DNA of 64,000 nt from contig NZ_CALSBS010000021.1 of the NCBI RefSeq assembly GCF_943590815.1, forward strand, positions 1 to 64,000, given 5' to 3'. Within the stretch, counting starts at the first letter, position 1. Every line of letters begins with the position of its first letter. Shown one piece after another: positions 36,247 through 45,268 of this stretch. This DNA is from Pseudocitrobacter vendiensis (GTDB lineage: Bacteria > Pseudomonadota > Gammaproteobacteria > Enterobacterales > Enterobacteriaceae). Under the pieces are notes generated by a model. It was not told where the DNA came from, made no database searches, and saw only the letters and a program-made list of their open reading frames with translations. A program made the position numbers and the translations under genes.

Positions 36247-36957
36247 TCAAAAACAGTCTTTAAAGCGAAGTATTTTCATTGTGCGCTCACGCCAGTAACC
36301 GCCGTAAGGTACGCGCTGGCTCAGGTGTCCATAAAGGTGATGCAGTAGCATGTTGCCTTCCAGCAGGATGCCGGCATGATTCCACTTATCAGCCTGGACC
36401 TGCATGATCACCATATCGCCCGGTTTCGGTGTCCCGTCGAATTCACGGAATCCGCATTCATACCAGCAATCCTGATAGAAGTTGTCCGGGTGGTCGTTCT
36501 CCCACCATGGATAGTTAACGCGATAATCATGTAACTCGATCCCGTGCGTTTGGCGGTAATAGCTCATCACCAGCCCCCAGCAATCGTAAACGCCGAGAAC
36601 AAACGGGCGGCCTATCAGCGGTAACTCTCCCCGTGGCTGGATAGTGCGCAGATCACCTTCCGGCCAGCTCACAATATGCCAGGGTAAAAGCGTGGCGTCG
36701 CATTGCGCTTTATCCAGTTCGCTGGGCTGTGTGGTGGCGTCAGGATGGCTATGCACAATGGCGGTTATCGATCCCCAGTCTTCAGCGCATGCATAATCTT
36801 CTGGCGCCAGCTGGAACTGCTCGGTCGGTTCCCCTGCCTGATTACGGCATGGGAAATAGCGTTGAACTCGGCCCTTCTGCGCCAGTACACCGCAGCACTC
36901 TTTCGGGGACTCTGCGGCGGCATGCGCCATGATGGCGTCGATAATTTTCTGGCGCAT
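36247..36957 (-). CDS. tail assembly protein K (JAMM plus NlpC/P60)
   Basis: The 236-residue protein joins an N-terminal JAMM metallopeptidase-like domain (Glu20, then H69-S-H71-x7-S79-x2-D82) to a C-terminal NlpC/P60 domain with the catalytic Cys126 in D-C-W-G-L. This matches lambda gpK, needed for tail-tip assembly and perhaps for cutting peptidoglycan. It starts one base after the L stop. Confidence 0.93.
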   Translation of the reverse strand: MRQKIIDAIMAHAAAESPKECCGVLAQKGRVQRYFPCRNQAGEPTEQFQLAPEDYACAEDWGSITAIVHSHPDATTQPSELDKAQCDATLLPWHIVSWPEGDLRTIQPRGELPLIGRPFVLGVYDCWGLVMSYYRQTHGIELHDYRVNYPWWENDHPDNFYQDCWYECGFREFDGTPKPGDMVIMQVQADKWNHAGILLEGNMLLHHLYGHLSQRVPYGGYWRERTMKILRFKDCF

Positions 36958-36958
36958 A

Positions 36959-37714
36959 TCAGCTCCTGATTAGTGAAGTACCAGGGAAACCACCGAACGG
37001 CAGTTCTTCATTCTCACCGAAGCGCAACTTGCACGCCGTGAGCGTGCCGTTACAGACATCGAGCGAGGGATCATCGACAGGGTTATTGTTGTTATCGAAG
37101 TATCTGGTTCCGGCATAATCGCAACCGTCACCGGTTCGGTACTTATTGCGCATGCACCATGTACACAGGGAATGAAGCTGGCGTGTGGGGATCATTTTAC
37201 CCTGTAACGACATTGGGCTATCGAGCACGAATTCGATACTCTCGCCAGGAAGTTCACTATTTTTCCCATCAATGTAGAAAACGCGCTTTCTGACCTGCGT
37301 TGGATCAGCTGCTGCATTACCTTCCGGGAAGTTCTTCGCGTCGAGATAATGCGAGTAGGTATCATGGATAGTGACTTTCGCCTGCAACATGTCGTCATAG
37401 GCCAGGCACAAAGCCGTAATTGAACTATCGATATTGGCAACGGTCAGCGTTGGCTGGGCGCTGCTGCCGTCAGTTGAGGCTTCCAGCCCTTCAATTTGAT
37501 ACGGCCAGGAGGCATATTCTTCCCCCTGCCACCAGATGCTTTTCGCCTTCAGCTTTGATTCATCGCCACCAGCAGCGGCGATTTCTACTTCCGTGTGCGG
37601 AAGGTTGTAGGCGTGGAATCGCAGCACATCATCCACGCCGAATGTGGAGCCATCCACTTCGATAAGCCGAACTTTATTACCGGGTTCAAGGCTTTGATAG
37701 TCAGCTGTGATCAT
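36959..37714 (-). CDS. minor tail protein L
   Basis: The 251-residue protein matches lambda gpL. Its C-terminal part holds conserved cysteines (LHSLCTWCMRN, GDGCDY, DVCNGTL), which bind an iron-sulfur cluster in lambda. It overlaps the M stop by four bases and is part of the tail tip. Confidence 0.92.
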   Translation of the reverse strand: MITADYQSLEPGNKVRLIEVDGSTFGVDDVLRFHAYNLPHTEVEIAAAGGDESKLKAKSIWWQGEEYASWPYQIEGLEASTDGSSAQPTLTVANIDSSITALCLAYDDMLQAKVTIHDTYSHYLDAKNFPEGNAAADPTQVRKRVFYIDGKNSELPGESIEFVLDSPMSLQGKMIPTRQLHSLCTWCMRNKYRTGDGCDYAGTRYFDNNNNPVDDPSLDVCNGTLTACKLRFGENEELPFGGFPGTSLIRS

Positions 37715-38058
37715 GGTGCATACGCCTGTTTGAATGTTGCGGAAATGGTCATGACTTTGCTGGATAAGGGCTGCGACTTAATTGATTCGGCCTCAATCCT
37801 GTAGAGTCCGGTTTCGCCAGGTGGGGATGTCCAGATGAATGACTTCGTGACGTGAGAACGAAAGAATTTCAGTGCCTTAAGCATGTCCGCTTTCTTCCCT
37901 GTCAGTGTGACGGGCCATGACTGTTTTTCAGGGTTGATGCCTTCCCCGGCTATTTGCTCATAGCCGTCGCCAAAGGTTGCGGTGCGGGTTTTATGGCTGA
38001 ACGTTCCCTCCATTCCCGCCTGAATCTGCGTTCGCCAGGTGAATGTTTCGATTGTCAT
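37711..38058 (-). CDS. minor tail protein M
   Basis: The 115-residue protein (MTIETFTWRTQIQ) matches lambda gpM. I start at the ATG at 38058, which has GGAG upstream; the frame opens five codons earlier within the terminator tail. It lies after the lipoprotein moron and just before L, and joins the tip complex around the tape measure. Confidence 0.9.
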   Translation of the reverse strand: MTIETFTWRTQIQAGMEGTFSHKTRTATFGDGYEQIAGEGINPEKQSWPVTLTGKKADMLKALKFFRSHVTKSFIWTSPPGETGLYRIEAESIKSQPLSSKVMTISATFKQAYAP

Positions 38059-38073
38059 GCTTTCTCCGGGCAT

Positions 38074-38095
38074 AAAAAACCCGCCGAAGCGGGTT
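38074..38095 (-). terminator. terminator of the lipoprotein moron
   Basis: AACCCGC pairs with GCGGGTT around CGAA, followed by six T on the minus strand. It lies between the lipoprotein stop codon and M. Confidence 0.85.
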
Positions 38096-38119
38096 AAGAT
38101 TACAATTCAAAGTGTCTAC

Positions 38120-39256
38120 TTATAATGAACTTTTCTTTTCACTTTTTATTTCTGCTTCGCAAACAGAGTTGTTTGAAAATGTATATTGGAGGAGCACATA
38201 ACCAGATGATATATTATTTGTTCTCGCAGCCATTCCAACTTCACTCAGTTTGTTTTTTTGCATTGCATCATTGACATCTTTCCATTCAATAATTAGAACA
38301 CGCTCACCTTTATTCAAGGCCATCATCCAATCATTTGGTTCTTTCCAGATTGAGCCAGATAGAAGCGAATCTGTTTTCTTTCCTTCACCATATATAGAAC
38401 TTAAAGTATCAGCAATCTCTTGGAACTTACTTTTAAGAGATATACCGTAAGAGTCAGTTTTAATATCTTTACCCAAGGCACGTATTTGGCATAAACCAAC
38501 CTTTGGTGAAATTAGCAATCCAAAACTTTCAAAATCAGGGTTTTTCTTAGGCGCAGAGTTTAATACAAACAAGTCCACCTGCCCTTCAACCGGTTTAAGT
38601 GTCTCACCAGTCATATCCTCAATATTCTTCTTAGTCAGTCCAGCTTGTAAGCCAAATGGCCCATCCGCAGGTGGCAGCAGTAAATTTGAAGACGGTTGTT
38701 TTACACTTGGATCCGAATTTTCCTTCTTAACATTTAAATCTGATAAAGGGGGAGCTTTAACTTCTGCCAGCCCATACTTAGCTGAGAGATATTTTTGTTG
38801 TAATAATGCAAGGGTTTGTTCTTGTGTGGCTATGGCAACAAGTTTCATTGAAAGAACCAACCCTCCACTATACTGTGAAGCATCTTGTTTTGCTGAAGAA
38901 ATTTCCGATTTAAGACTTTCAATCTCTTTTAGTAAGGAGGCCGCATTATTCAAATCAGGCTTTACTGCTGAAACGACTGTGTCAATTTTAGCGCCGGATT
39001 CAATCGCATTTACTCTCTGTTGTAAAAGAGCCTTGTTAGTTTCCAAAACCTCAAGCTTTGCTTTAATTAAGCTTTTAATTAGGCCTGATGTGTACTTCTG
39101 GTCCTCACTTTTTGCATTATCAATATCAACTTTTACCTGTGATAATTCTGTTTTTAAATCTTCCACTTGCTGTTTTTGTTCTGAAGTAAGTTCCTGAGGC
39201 CCGCACCCCCCGAGAAATAATGTAGAAACAAAACACACAACGGCTAGCTTTCTCAT
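38120..39256 (-). CDS. lipoprotein moron between tape measure and M
   Basis: The 378-residue protein starts at the ATG at 39256 (GAGGGATC upstream) with a lipoprotein signal, L-G-G-C with Cys18. Two heptad-rich helical stretches follow (about 20-80 and 105-165), then a proline-rich linker and a mixed C-terminal domain. The gene is visibly richer in A+T than its neighbours and is followed by its own terminator, the usual sign of a moron. The position splits an otherwise lambda-like H-M-L order. The role is unknown; surface exclusion or host fitness is possible. Confidence 0.75.
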   Translation of the reverse strand: MRKLAVVCFVSTLFLGGCGPQELTSEQKQQVEDLKTELSQVKVDIDNAKSEDQKYTSGLIKSLIKAKLEVLETNKALLQQRVNAIESGAKIDTVVSAVKPDLNNAASLLKEIESLKSEISSAKQDASQYSGGLVLSMKLVAIATQEQTLALLQQKYLSAKYGLAEVKAPPLSDLNVKKENSDPSVKQPSSNLLLPPADGPFGLQAGLTKKNIEDMTGETLKPVEGQVDLFVLNSAPKKNPDFESFGLLISPKVGLCQIRALGKDIKTDSYGISLKSKFQEIADTLSSIYGEGKKTDSLLSGSIWKEPNDWMMALNKGERVLIIEWKDVNDAMQKNKLSEVGMAARTNNISSGYVLLQYTFSNNSVCEAEIKSEKKSSL

Positions 39257-39326
39257 ACTGATCCCTCTGTAATTGTTCAGAACAATCCTATCAGGGATGG
39301 AGGGATGACAAAACAATCTGGCAAGA

Positions 39327-42251
39327 TCATCGTGATTTTGTTGCGTTCCAGATCAGTCCTCCAGGACTCAATTGCTTTGCAATTCCTTCGCGTACAGATT
39401 GGTCGATGGTTTGTTTATAGGCTCTGGACATCGCATCGCTACCAGCCGTCGATTGTTGCTGAGAGTTCTGGTTATGCACCATAACAGAAGTTTGAACAGT
39501 AACATTGCCTGCGCCAGCGGATTGCAATCCATACATTGGCGCGGTACCAACATATCCGCCGTTTGCGTAACCCTGCGCACCTCGCATTAAAGCGTAAAGG
39601 TTGCCAATCCCCAGCGCGCTGGTAGCTTCTTTGGTGAAAACAAATTCGCCACCATGCACTACGCCTTTCGGCTGGTATTTGCCGCCGTCCCCGGTATATC
39701 CACCGACATCAAATTCAGGAATATAACCACCAGACCATGCCTGTATGCCGAAGAAATTCCCGACCGCCGTACCACCGAACGCCGATTTCATTCCGTTTAC
39801 CAATGCCAACTGTGTAAGCATTTGGGCGGTGCCCTTCAGGAACGTTGTCAGGAATTCAGTGAAGCTGGCTTTGCCAGTTGTAAAATAATCGGTGAGCGTC
39901 GAAGCCATTCCCGTAAACGCATTGGTCGACAAGCTTTGCATCTGGCCATAAACATCAGTCGCACTGTCTTCAAACTCGGCCCATCCCTTTTGCGCGCCGG
40001 TAAGCCAGTCACCGCGCAGGCGGTCTTCAGCATCATAATAATCATTCGCTGCTTTAAGCTGCTTCTGATAGCCCTCATCGGCAAGCGTACCGCCGGAGTT
40101 AATCCATCCAGAAGCAAGCTGGCTCTTTGCCAGTTCACGCTGCGCCTGTCGATCACTCATACCAGCACCGCTATTAAGCGCAGCCTGTTTCTCTGACATC
40201 TGGGTAACATACTTCTGAGCGGTATCCATCCGCTTATTCAGTTGTTCCTGCGCGGTAATCTGGTCACCCAGTAGTGCTTTCTGCCTAGCCAGTTGCAGAA
40301 CCTGATCCTTGCTTGCCAGCAATGATTGCTCTTGTTTTGTCAGTGAGCGGGTTCTCGATGCCTCCTCCAGCACCTGGAACTTCGCCTCTGTAGTCCATAG
40401 CGCCTTCCGTTGCTGGCTGATGGTATCGTTCAAATCTTTATGCTGCTGGAGAGCGCGAAGCTGAGACTGAAGCGCCAGCAGTTCTGCCTGCTCCGAATCG
40501 GCTGTACGGTCTCCAGTTGAGACAGCAGTTTTCGGTTGTTTTCCACCTGTGCCTTTTTTACCGAAGGCCGCAACTTCAGCCCTGTCTTTCTGCGTCGTTG
40601 AACTCCCAACCTTGCGCGTTGTGTCCAGATACTTAGATGCGCTGATGTCCGCTGCGTCCCAGTCTTTTTTAAGCTGTTCCACGCTGTCGCCATACGCGCC
40701 AGCCATCTGTTCGTTGTAATCCTGCCATCCCTTGAGCGTGTCCGTTTTCGCCCAGTCGGGGATCAGGTTAATCGCAGTGGCAATCGACGATGAGATGATC
40801 TGGTTCAGTTTCTGAAAGACCATAGCAACGCTGTAGTAAATAGCGTTGAATTCTTTCAGGGTGTTCGATGCAAGTTCAGCCACCCACTGGCCTATACTCT
40901 GCATTGCATCTGAAGCCCAACCTTTGATATCAAGCCAAAGACGCCCAAACGGCGTCAGGGAGTCATATGCCTGCTCTCCACGCTCCGCCATTGTGCTGCC
41001 AAACAAATCCATGGCCTGCGTGACCGCTGCCGTCTGGTCCTTCTGCTTCACCAGATCATCGATGTGCTTAAGCTGCGACACCGTCAGGAAGTTATACTGT
41101 TCGTTCAGGGTCTGAAGCGCCTTTACCGGATCTTTTTCAATATCCTGATACGCCTTTGTAATGTCCTGTGCGGAGACTATGCCGGTCTCGACAGCCAGCA
41201 CTGTCGCTTTGGTGGCTTTCTCAAGCTGTTGCTGAGTCATTGAGCCGATACCAACCAGCTCTGTCATAAGCCCCTGGACAGTGCCCACCGTGGCCCCGGT
41301 TGAATCAGAGATTGTCTGGGACGAAGCCATAATCTGTAACGCTGACGTGCCGGCAATGTTCCCGGTGCGGATGATAGCTTTATTGATTTCGTCATAGGCT
41401 GTGAAGTAATCAGATCCTGCCTTCGCGGCAAGGAGAGCTGCACCGGCCAGGCCTCCAATCGCAACGCGCGCAGGCGTCACCATCGACAGCATCGCTTTCA
41501 TGGCATTACCAATACCACCGAACGAGTCGCGCAGCTGACCACCCTGCTGAATGGCAACCATGTATACAGGCATGCCCGATGCCAGGGATGTCACAATATC
41601 CGTCATTTGCATTGGCAGGTAACGCATGGCGTTGCGATATTGTCCGGCACTGATAGAACCTGTCTTCCAGGCGTTTTCCTGCTCTTTGAGCTTTGCAATC
41701 ATCGGGGCGGCCTGGTCTGAAACACCAAGCTGGGCAGCCTTCAATTCAAGCAGTTCGGCACGGGTTTTACCAATCGCCGCGGTTTGGTCCTCCAGTGAAG
41801 AAATGAATGTTTTCGCCGAAGCCGCAGCGCGCTGTGCTGCCTGCGCCTGTTCAAGACGGGCCCGGCCTTCTGCTGTTTCTGACTCCATAACCTGGGCTAA
41901 TTTAGCGCGGGTTGTCTCCAGCACGCTGTTGTAACGCGTAAAGTCTTCATCATCCACCAGCCCTTTACCACGAAACTTAGACAGGCTCTCCTGAATGGTA
42001 TCGAGTTCATCCAGCGCTTTGTTAACCGGGCTGATCTTGTTGAGCAGAGTCTGAAGCTCCTGGCGCTGCTGCTTCAGGCTCTCGGTATTTTTCTTCTGGT
42101 TGTCGATACCGGTTCGGAACGTACTGTTTAAATCGTCCGCTTTCTCTGCCGCCCCGGTAGCAGTACGCTGGAAACGGTCCAGTTCCTGGTTACCGCGCTC
42201 CAGTTCGCCGGTATTCACTCGCAGAGAAATAGTGGCGATGTCGTTACTCAT
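39327..42251 (-). CDS. tail tape measure protein
   Basis: The 974-residue protein sets tail length. The N-terminal coiled coil (to about residue 190), the membrane-like central segments (RVAIGGLAGAALLAAKAGSDYF) and the C-terminal PGGLIW motif match lambda gpH-type proteins. It follows the G/GT chaperone genes and its start overlaps the GT stop by four bases. Confidence 0.94.
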   Translation of the reverse strand: MSNDIATISLRVNTGELERGNQELDRFQRTATGAAEKADDLNSTFRTGIDNQKKNTESLKQQRQELQTLLNKISPVNKALDELDTIQESLSKFRGKGLVDDEDFTRYNSVLETTRAKLAQVMESETAEGRARLEQAQAAQRAAASAKTFISSLEDQTAAIGKTRAELLELKAAQLGVSDQAAPMIAKLKEQENAWKTGSISAGQYRNAMRYLPMQMTDIVTSLASGMPVYMVAIQQGGQLRDSFGGIGNAMKAMLSMVTPARVAIGGLAGAALLAAKAGSDYFTAYDEINKAIIRTGNIAGTSALQIMASSQTISDSTGATVGTVQGLMTELVGIGSMTQQQLEKATKATVLAVETGIVSAQDITKAYQDIEKDPVKALQTLNEQYNFLTVSQLKHIDDLVKQKDQTAAVTQAMDLFGSTMAERGEQAYDSLTPFGRLWLDIKGWASDAMQSIGQWVAELASNTLKEFNAIYYSVAMVFQKLNQIISSSIATAINLIPDWAKTDTLKGWQDYNEQMAGAYGDSVEQLKKDWDAADISASKYLDTTRKVGSSTTQKDRAEVAAFGKKGTGGKQPKTAVSTGDRTADSEQAELLALQSQLRALQQHKDLNDTISQQRKALWTTEAKFQVLEEASRTRSLTKQEQSLLASKDQVLQLARQKALLGDQITAQEQLNKRMDTAQKYVTQMSEKQAALNSGAGMSDRQAQRELAKSQLASGWINSGGTLADEGYQKQLKAANDYYDAEDRLRGDWLTGAQKGWAEFEDSATDVYGQMQSLSTNAFTGMASTLTDYFTTGKASFTEFLTTFLKGTAQMLTQLALVNGMKSAFGGTAVGNFFGIQAWSGGYIPEFDVGGYTGDGGKYQPKGVVHGGEFVFTKEATSALGIGNLYALMRGAQGYANGGYVGTAPMYGLQSAGAGNVTVQTSVMVHNQNSQQQSTAGSDAMSRAYKQTIDQSVREGIAKQLSPGGLIWNATKSR

Positions 42252-42561
42252 CCGGTCCTCTCTTTATGCATTATTTTAAGCGCGGTTCGCTCCATTATCT
42301 GGAGATCGGAAAGTGCGGTTGCCTCGTCGTCGACGGTATGGAGTCGCATTACCCAGGGCAGGACGTTGTAATCAATCCCGGTTGCGCCCCCCATGCCTGT
42401 ACGCCACTGCGTGCTGACTGCCTGAAAGACACGGAACGCAGGCCAGACATCGGGCCAGACATCCACAATTTTATCGTCGTAGTCATCCGGCGTGAGTCCA
42501 TAGGGCGCCATGTCTTCCGCCGTGGGTTCAGGCGTATAAAACGCCGAGGCAACCGCTATCA
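42248..42561 (-). CDS. T extension of tail assembly chaperone GT (-1 frameshift product)
   Basis: This frame has no start of its own at a proper place. It continues from G after a -1 slip at 42562-42568, reading L-I-A-V-A-S-A-F-Y and then the DUF1799-like part (MAPYGLTPDDYDDK). The fused protein would be about 207 residues. As in lambda, G alone and GT together chaperone the tape measure during tail assembly. Confidence 0.85.
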
Positions 42562-42870
42562 GTTTTTTTCACGCTGGCCCAGCAGTTCGCGATAGTAGGT
42601 CTCGGTGATGGACTTCATAGCCGCCGGGTAGTTTTCGATGAGTTCAGCCAGGTTATCGGCGTTAAATTTATCTGGCAGAGCCCAGCCGGCGATAATTTCC
42701 AGCAGGAAATCGGTCGCGGTTTTACCTTCAAGTTTTTCCAGGTCTGCCAGTTCCTTTAGGGGCTTATGGTTGAACGTAAAGGTCAACACGCCATCTTCAT
42801 CACCGGCGCGCGGGATAGTGACGTTGGCCTTGAAAATCGGTTTGGGCTGGAGAGTGAATTTAGTCGCCAT
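42559..42870 (-). CDS. tail assembly chaperone G
   Basis: The 103-residue protein (MATKFTLQPKPIFKANV) is the lambda gpG counterpart. Two ATGs are adjacent; I use the second, five bases after GAGG. The gene ends R-E-K-N-stop over a slippery heptamer. It follows the tail-tube gene and precedes the tape measure. Confidence 0.88.
   Translation of the reverse strand: MATKFTLQPKPIFKANVTIPRAGDEDGVLTFTFNHKPLKELADLEKLEGKTATDFLLEIIAGWALPDKFNADNLAELIENYPAAMKSITETYYRELLGQREKN
42562..42568 (-). promoter_or_regulatory. programmed -1 frameshift site A AAA AAC
   Basis: The canonical heptamer in phase (GA-A AAA AAC-TGA) sits immediately before the G stop codon. The -1 frame then remains open into the T extension. 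Confidence 0.88.
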
Positions 42871-42890
42871 CATTGCCTCTTAGCGAATAA

Positions 42891-42907
42891 GCCTCCACAT
42901 GGGAGGC
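42891..42907 (-). other. hairpin between the tail-tube gene and G
   Basis: GCCTCC pairs with GGAGGC in the short gap. There is no U-run, so it may be an RNA processing or stability element. Confidence 0.45.
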
Positions 42908-42929
42908 CTGGATTATTGTTATCCCCGGC

Positions 42930-43601
42930 TTACGCCGCGGCATCAGTGACCTTGTAGAAGGTCATAGCTGGCGATTGCAGGTTCAGCACAACGCTTACTG
43001 TTTCGACTTCGTTCACCGCCGTGGTCGGCGTGTCGTCAAACGACGCCGTAGCCGCCCAGTAGCGATTTTCTTTCGCTTTCGGCACGTACATATAAGCCGC
43101 CACGGTCTCTTCGTCTTCGTCCAGCTGGCGCAGCAGCGGATAGACCGGAAGCGTGGAATCATGCGCGATAGAGTAGGTCTGGGAGACCGCAGATTTGTAG
43201 GTATTCAGGTTGCGCTGCCGATCGTCGCTGAGAAACTGAATCTGCGTGGTGTTCTGGTCACCACCGGATTTCGATACCTCTGTGATTTGCGGAAGCTCGG
43301 TCCACTCCTCAATCTTGCGAATAGAGCCAGAACCGCCGCCCGCGGCGTATTTGTTTTTGTTCGTGGTATTGATGTTGCGAAGGGTGACAGCGTTCTGCGC
43401 AATCGCATCGATTTTCGCGATGACGTTATCTATACCCGTCCAGTCGCAGCTCACGTGAACAATATCACCAACTGCGATTTCGTCCGCCGCGCTGACGGTG
43501 ATCACCGCGTGCTCTGCATTCGTTGCGCCAGTGAAGGGGATGGCGGAGCCATAGCCCGACGCCAGATAGACGTGTGCGCCGTTAGGCAGTGCGAAGCCCA
43601 T
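42930..43601 (-). CDS. major tail tube protein
   Basis: The 223-residue protein corresponds to lambda gpV without its C-terminal Ig domain (MGFALPNGAHVYLASGYG; later STLPVYPLLRQLDEDE). It forms the tail tube. It lies between the tail terminator and G genes. Confidence 0.88.
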   Translation of the reverse strand: MGFALPNGAHVYLASGYGSAIPFTGATNAEHAVITVSAADEIAVGDIVHVSCDWTGIDNVIAKIDAIAQNAVTLRNINTTNKNKYAAGGGSGSIRKIEEWTELPQITEVSKSGGDQNTTQIQFLSDDRQRNLNTYKSAVSQTYSIAHDSTLPVYPLLRQLDEDEETVAAYMYVPKAKENRYWAATASFDDTPTTAVNEVETVSVVLNLQSPAMTFYKVTDAAA

Positions 43602-43624
43602 AATGGTTACTCCTGTGAAATAAG

Positions 43625-43644
43625 AAAACCGGCACGATGGCCGG
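43625..43644 (-). terminator. hairpin before the tail-tube gene
   Basis: CCGGC pairs with GCCGG over a 6-base loop and is followed by TTTT on the minus strand. It is weak. Confidence 0.5.
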
Positions 43645-43659
43645 TGGTTTTGACTGGGG

Positions 43660-44070
43660 TCAGTTAATGATGTCAGCCCGGTAGTTCAGGCTGACGGGGA
43701 TGGAGTAGGAAACATCGGTCGGGATGCCGCGAAAGATTGCGGGCGCGCTGGTGAGCCAACAGGTAAAGCCATCGCCCGCTATCTCCTGCCCTTCAGGAAA
43801 TAGCGCTGCAACCTGACGCGCCAGCGCTACAGCATCCGTTCGCCCGGTTCCGGCGGGGGTCACAACATTAATCTGGTACACACCGGAATAAACCCGGCAA
43901 TTCAGGCCAAGATCAAGTGTCCGGGGCGTTGCTGGCATATCGTGAACCGCAAGATAAATTCCGGTAGCTGGCGGCGTGAATTCGATATTTTCCCACGCGA
44001 CGGTGATGTTCGATGCATCTGCCCAGTTTCCCAGCCTGGCGGCCATTGCCGACGCAATATCAGGAATCAC
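43660..44070 (-). CDS. DUF4128 tail terminator-like protein
   Basis: The 136-residue protein (MIPDIASAMAARLGNWADAS; LDLGLNCRVYSGVYQINVVTP) matches the DUF4128 group that takes the lambda gpU tail-terminator position. It overlaps the preceding gp10-like gene by four bases and precedes the tail tube gene. Confidence 0.83.
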   Translation of the reverse strand: MIPDIASAMAARLGNWADASNITVAWENIEFTPPATGIYLAVHDMPATPRTLDLGLNCRVYSGVYQINVVTPAGTGRTDAVALARQVAALFPEGQEIAGDGFTCWLTSAPAIFRGIPTDVSYSIPVSLNYRADIIN

Positions 44071-44651
44071 TTCGGCACCTCCCTGACAGCTTCTTCAAAG
44101 AAACGCTGGAATTCTGCTGCGGTGATCCGCACCATCCCACCGGGTGCCTGCGTGGAGTGCCCCATTTCAAGCGGGTATGCATACGGGACGTTGTTGCAGA
44201 AGTAGATGGATTTCATGCCGACCTTGAACAGTGACAGCGTATAGTTGCCAGCTGCTTTTGTCAGGTCGCCGGTCTTATCAATTCGCCCGGTTTCGTCTGT
44301 TGTCGGTGCATCAAACGATACCTGCCAGTTACCGCGAAAACGCCCGCCGGTGTAACCTGGTGGCGCAGAGATATCCATACCATCCACCAGCCGGGCCTTT
44401 TTCTTCAGTCGCCCGGTTTTGGTGAGGTTGTCAGGGTTCGCGCGTTGCGCCTCGTTATGGTCGTAAACAGCACGATTATAGGAAACGGCTGTCTGGTTAA
44501 CTTCCCACAACTCCGGATTGCCTACAGGCGACATCATCACCAGTTGGTTAAGTATTTTAATGCCGACAGCACGCACCACTGCTTCCTGATTGGCTTTGGC
44601 CTTATTCACGAAAGCCGTGATTTCAGCCACGAAAGCGGCGTTCTCGCCCAT
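44067..44651 (-). CDS. HK97 gp10-like neck/tail completion protein
   Basis: The 194-residue protein has a helical N-terminus and the conserved GRFRGNWQVSFDAP and YFCNNVPYAYPLEMGHSTQAPGGM segments of the gp10-like family at the head-tail joint. It starts one base after the upstream connector gene. Confidence 0.82.
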   Translation of the reverse strand: MGENAAFVAEITAFVNKAKANQEAVVRAVGIKILNQLVMMSPVGNPELWEVNQTAVSYNRAVYDHNEAQRANPDNLTKTGRLKKKARLVDGMDISAPPGYTGGRFRGNWQVSFDAPTTDETGRIDKTGDLTKAAGNYTLSLFKVGMKSIYFCNNVPYAYPLEMGHSTQAPGGMVRITAAEFQRFFEEAVREVPK

Positions 44652-44652
44652 G

Positions 44653-45003
44653 TTATGCCCTCAGTTGCGCTTTGTAGCAGAGCACCAGAGCAGCAGGTTT
44701 TGCCGGGTTCGGTTTGACAACACGGTATGCGGTGCCGTCAATATCGACAACATCGCCGATTTTAATTTCCTGCTCTGCCGTAAAAACGATCCGTACGTCG
44801 CCGTTAACGATGACCGTTCCATCAATTTCGCCCGGCGCGTATTCGGTCTTCACGCCCACTGCGAAGAACTGTACCGCATCAGTTTTATGCTCAACGCCGC
44901 CGACAACCGTTACTGAGCCCTTGCGGGTGACGTTGTATGATGCTCCGTTCTGCCTGAGCATGCGGGTTGTTCTGGCCTGCATACGTTGGTAATCAATAGG
45001 CAT
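44653..45003 (-). CDS. head-tail connector-type protein
   Basis: The 116-residue protein (MPIDYQRMQARTTRMLRQNG) has beta-rich segments typical of small head-tail stopper proteins (VVDIDGTAYRVVKPNPAKPAA). I assign the role from position and general look, between the capsid/adaptor genes and gp10, not from a firm family match. Confidence 0.65.
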   Translation of the reverse strand: MPIDYQRMQARTTRMLRQNGASYNVTRKGSVTVVGGVEHKTDAVQFFAVGVKTEYAPGEIDGTVIVNGDVRIVFTAEQEIKIGDVVDIDGTAYRVVKPNPAKPAALVLCYKAQLRA

Positions 45004-45006
45004 TTG

Positions 45007-45267
45007 TCAGCGCCTCTCGATTTGCAGATTTATAAAGTCAGATTTGAGTGATTCGATAGCGCCCACCATAACGTACGGCAAACCACCGCTATGCCAGGCA
45101 TCCATAACCGCACCACCATCTTCAATGAGCAAAATCGCCATGCTGCGATAGTTGCCTTCGCGAGCAGCATGAAGTGCCTCTTCCAGAAGCCTTATAACCT
45201 CGGCTCGGTTATGTTCCAGACCGGCATCTTTTCTGCTCGTCAGGTTAATAACTTTCAGGTCCGGCAT
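45007..45267 (-). CDS. small phage protein in the connector region
   Basis: The 86-residue protein begins M-P-D-L-K-V-I-N-L, with a helical middle (HNRAEVIRLLEEALHAAREGN). I start at the ATG at 45267 because GAGAGGG precedes it; the longer frame overlaps the upstream gene. Similar small genes occur in related prophages, with no known function. Confidence 0.65.
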   Translation of the reverse strand: MPDLKVINLTSRKDAGLEHNRAEVIRLLEEALHAAREGNYRSMAILLIEDGGAVMDAWHSGGLPYVMVGAIESLKSDFINLQIERR

Positions 45268-45268
45268 A

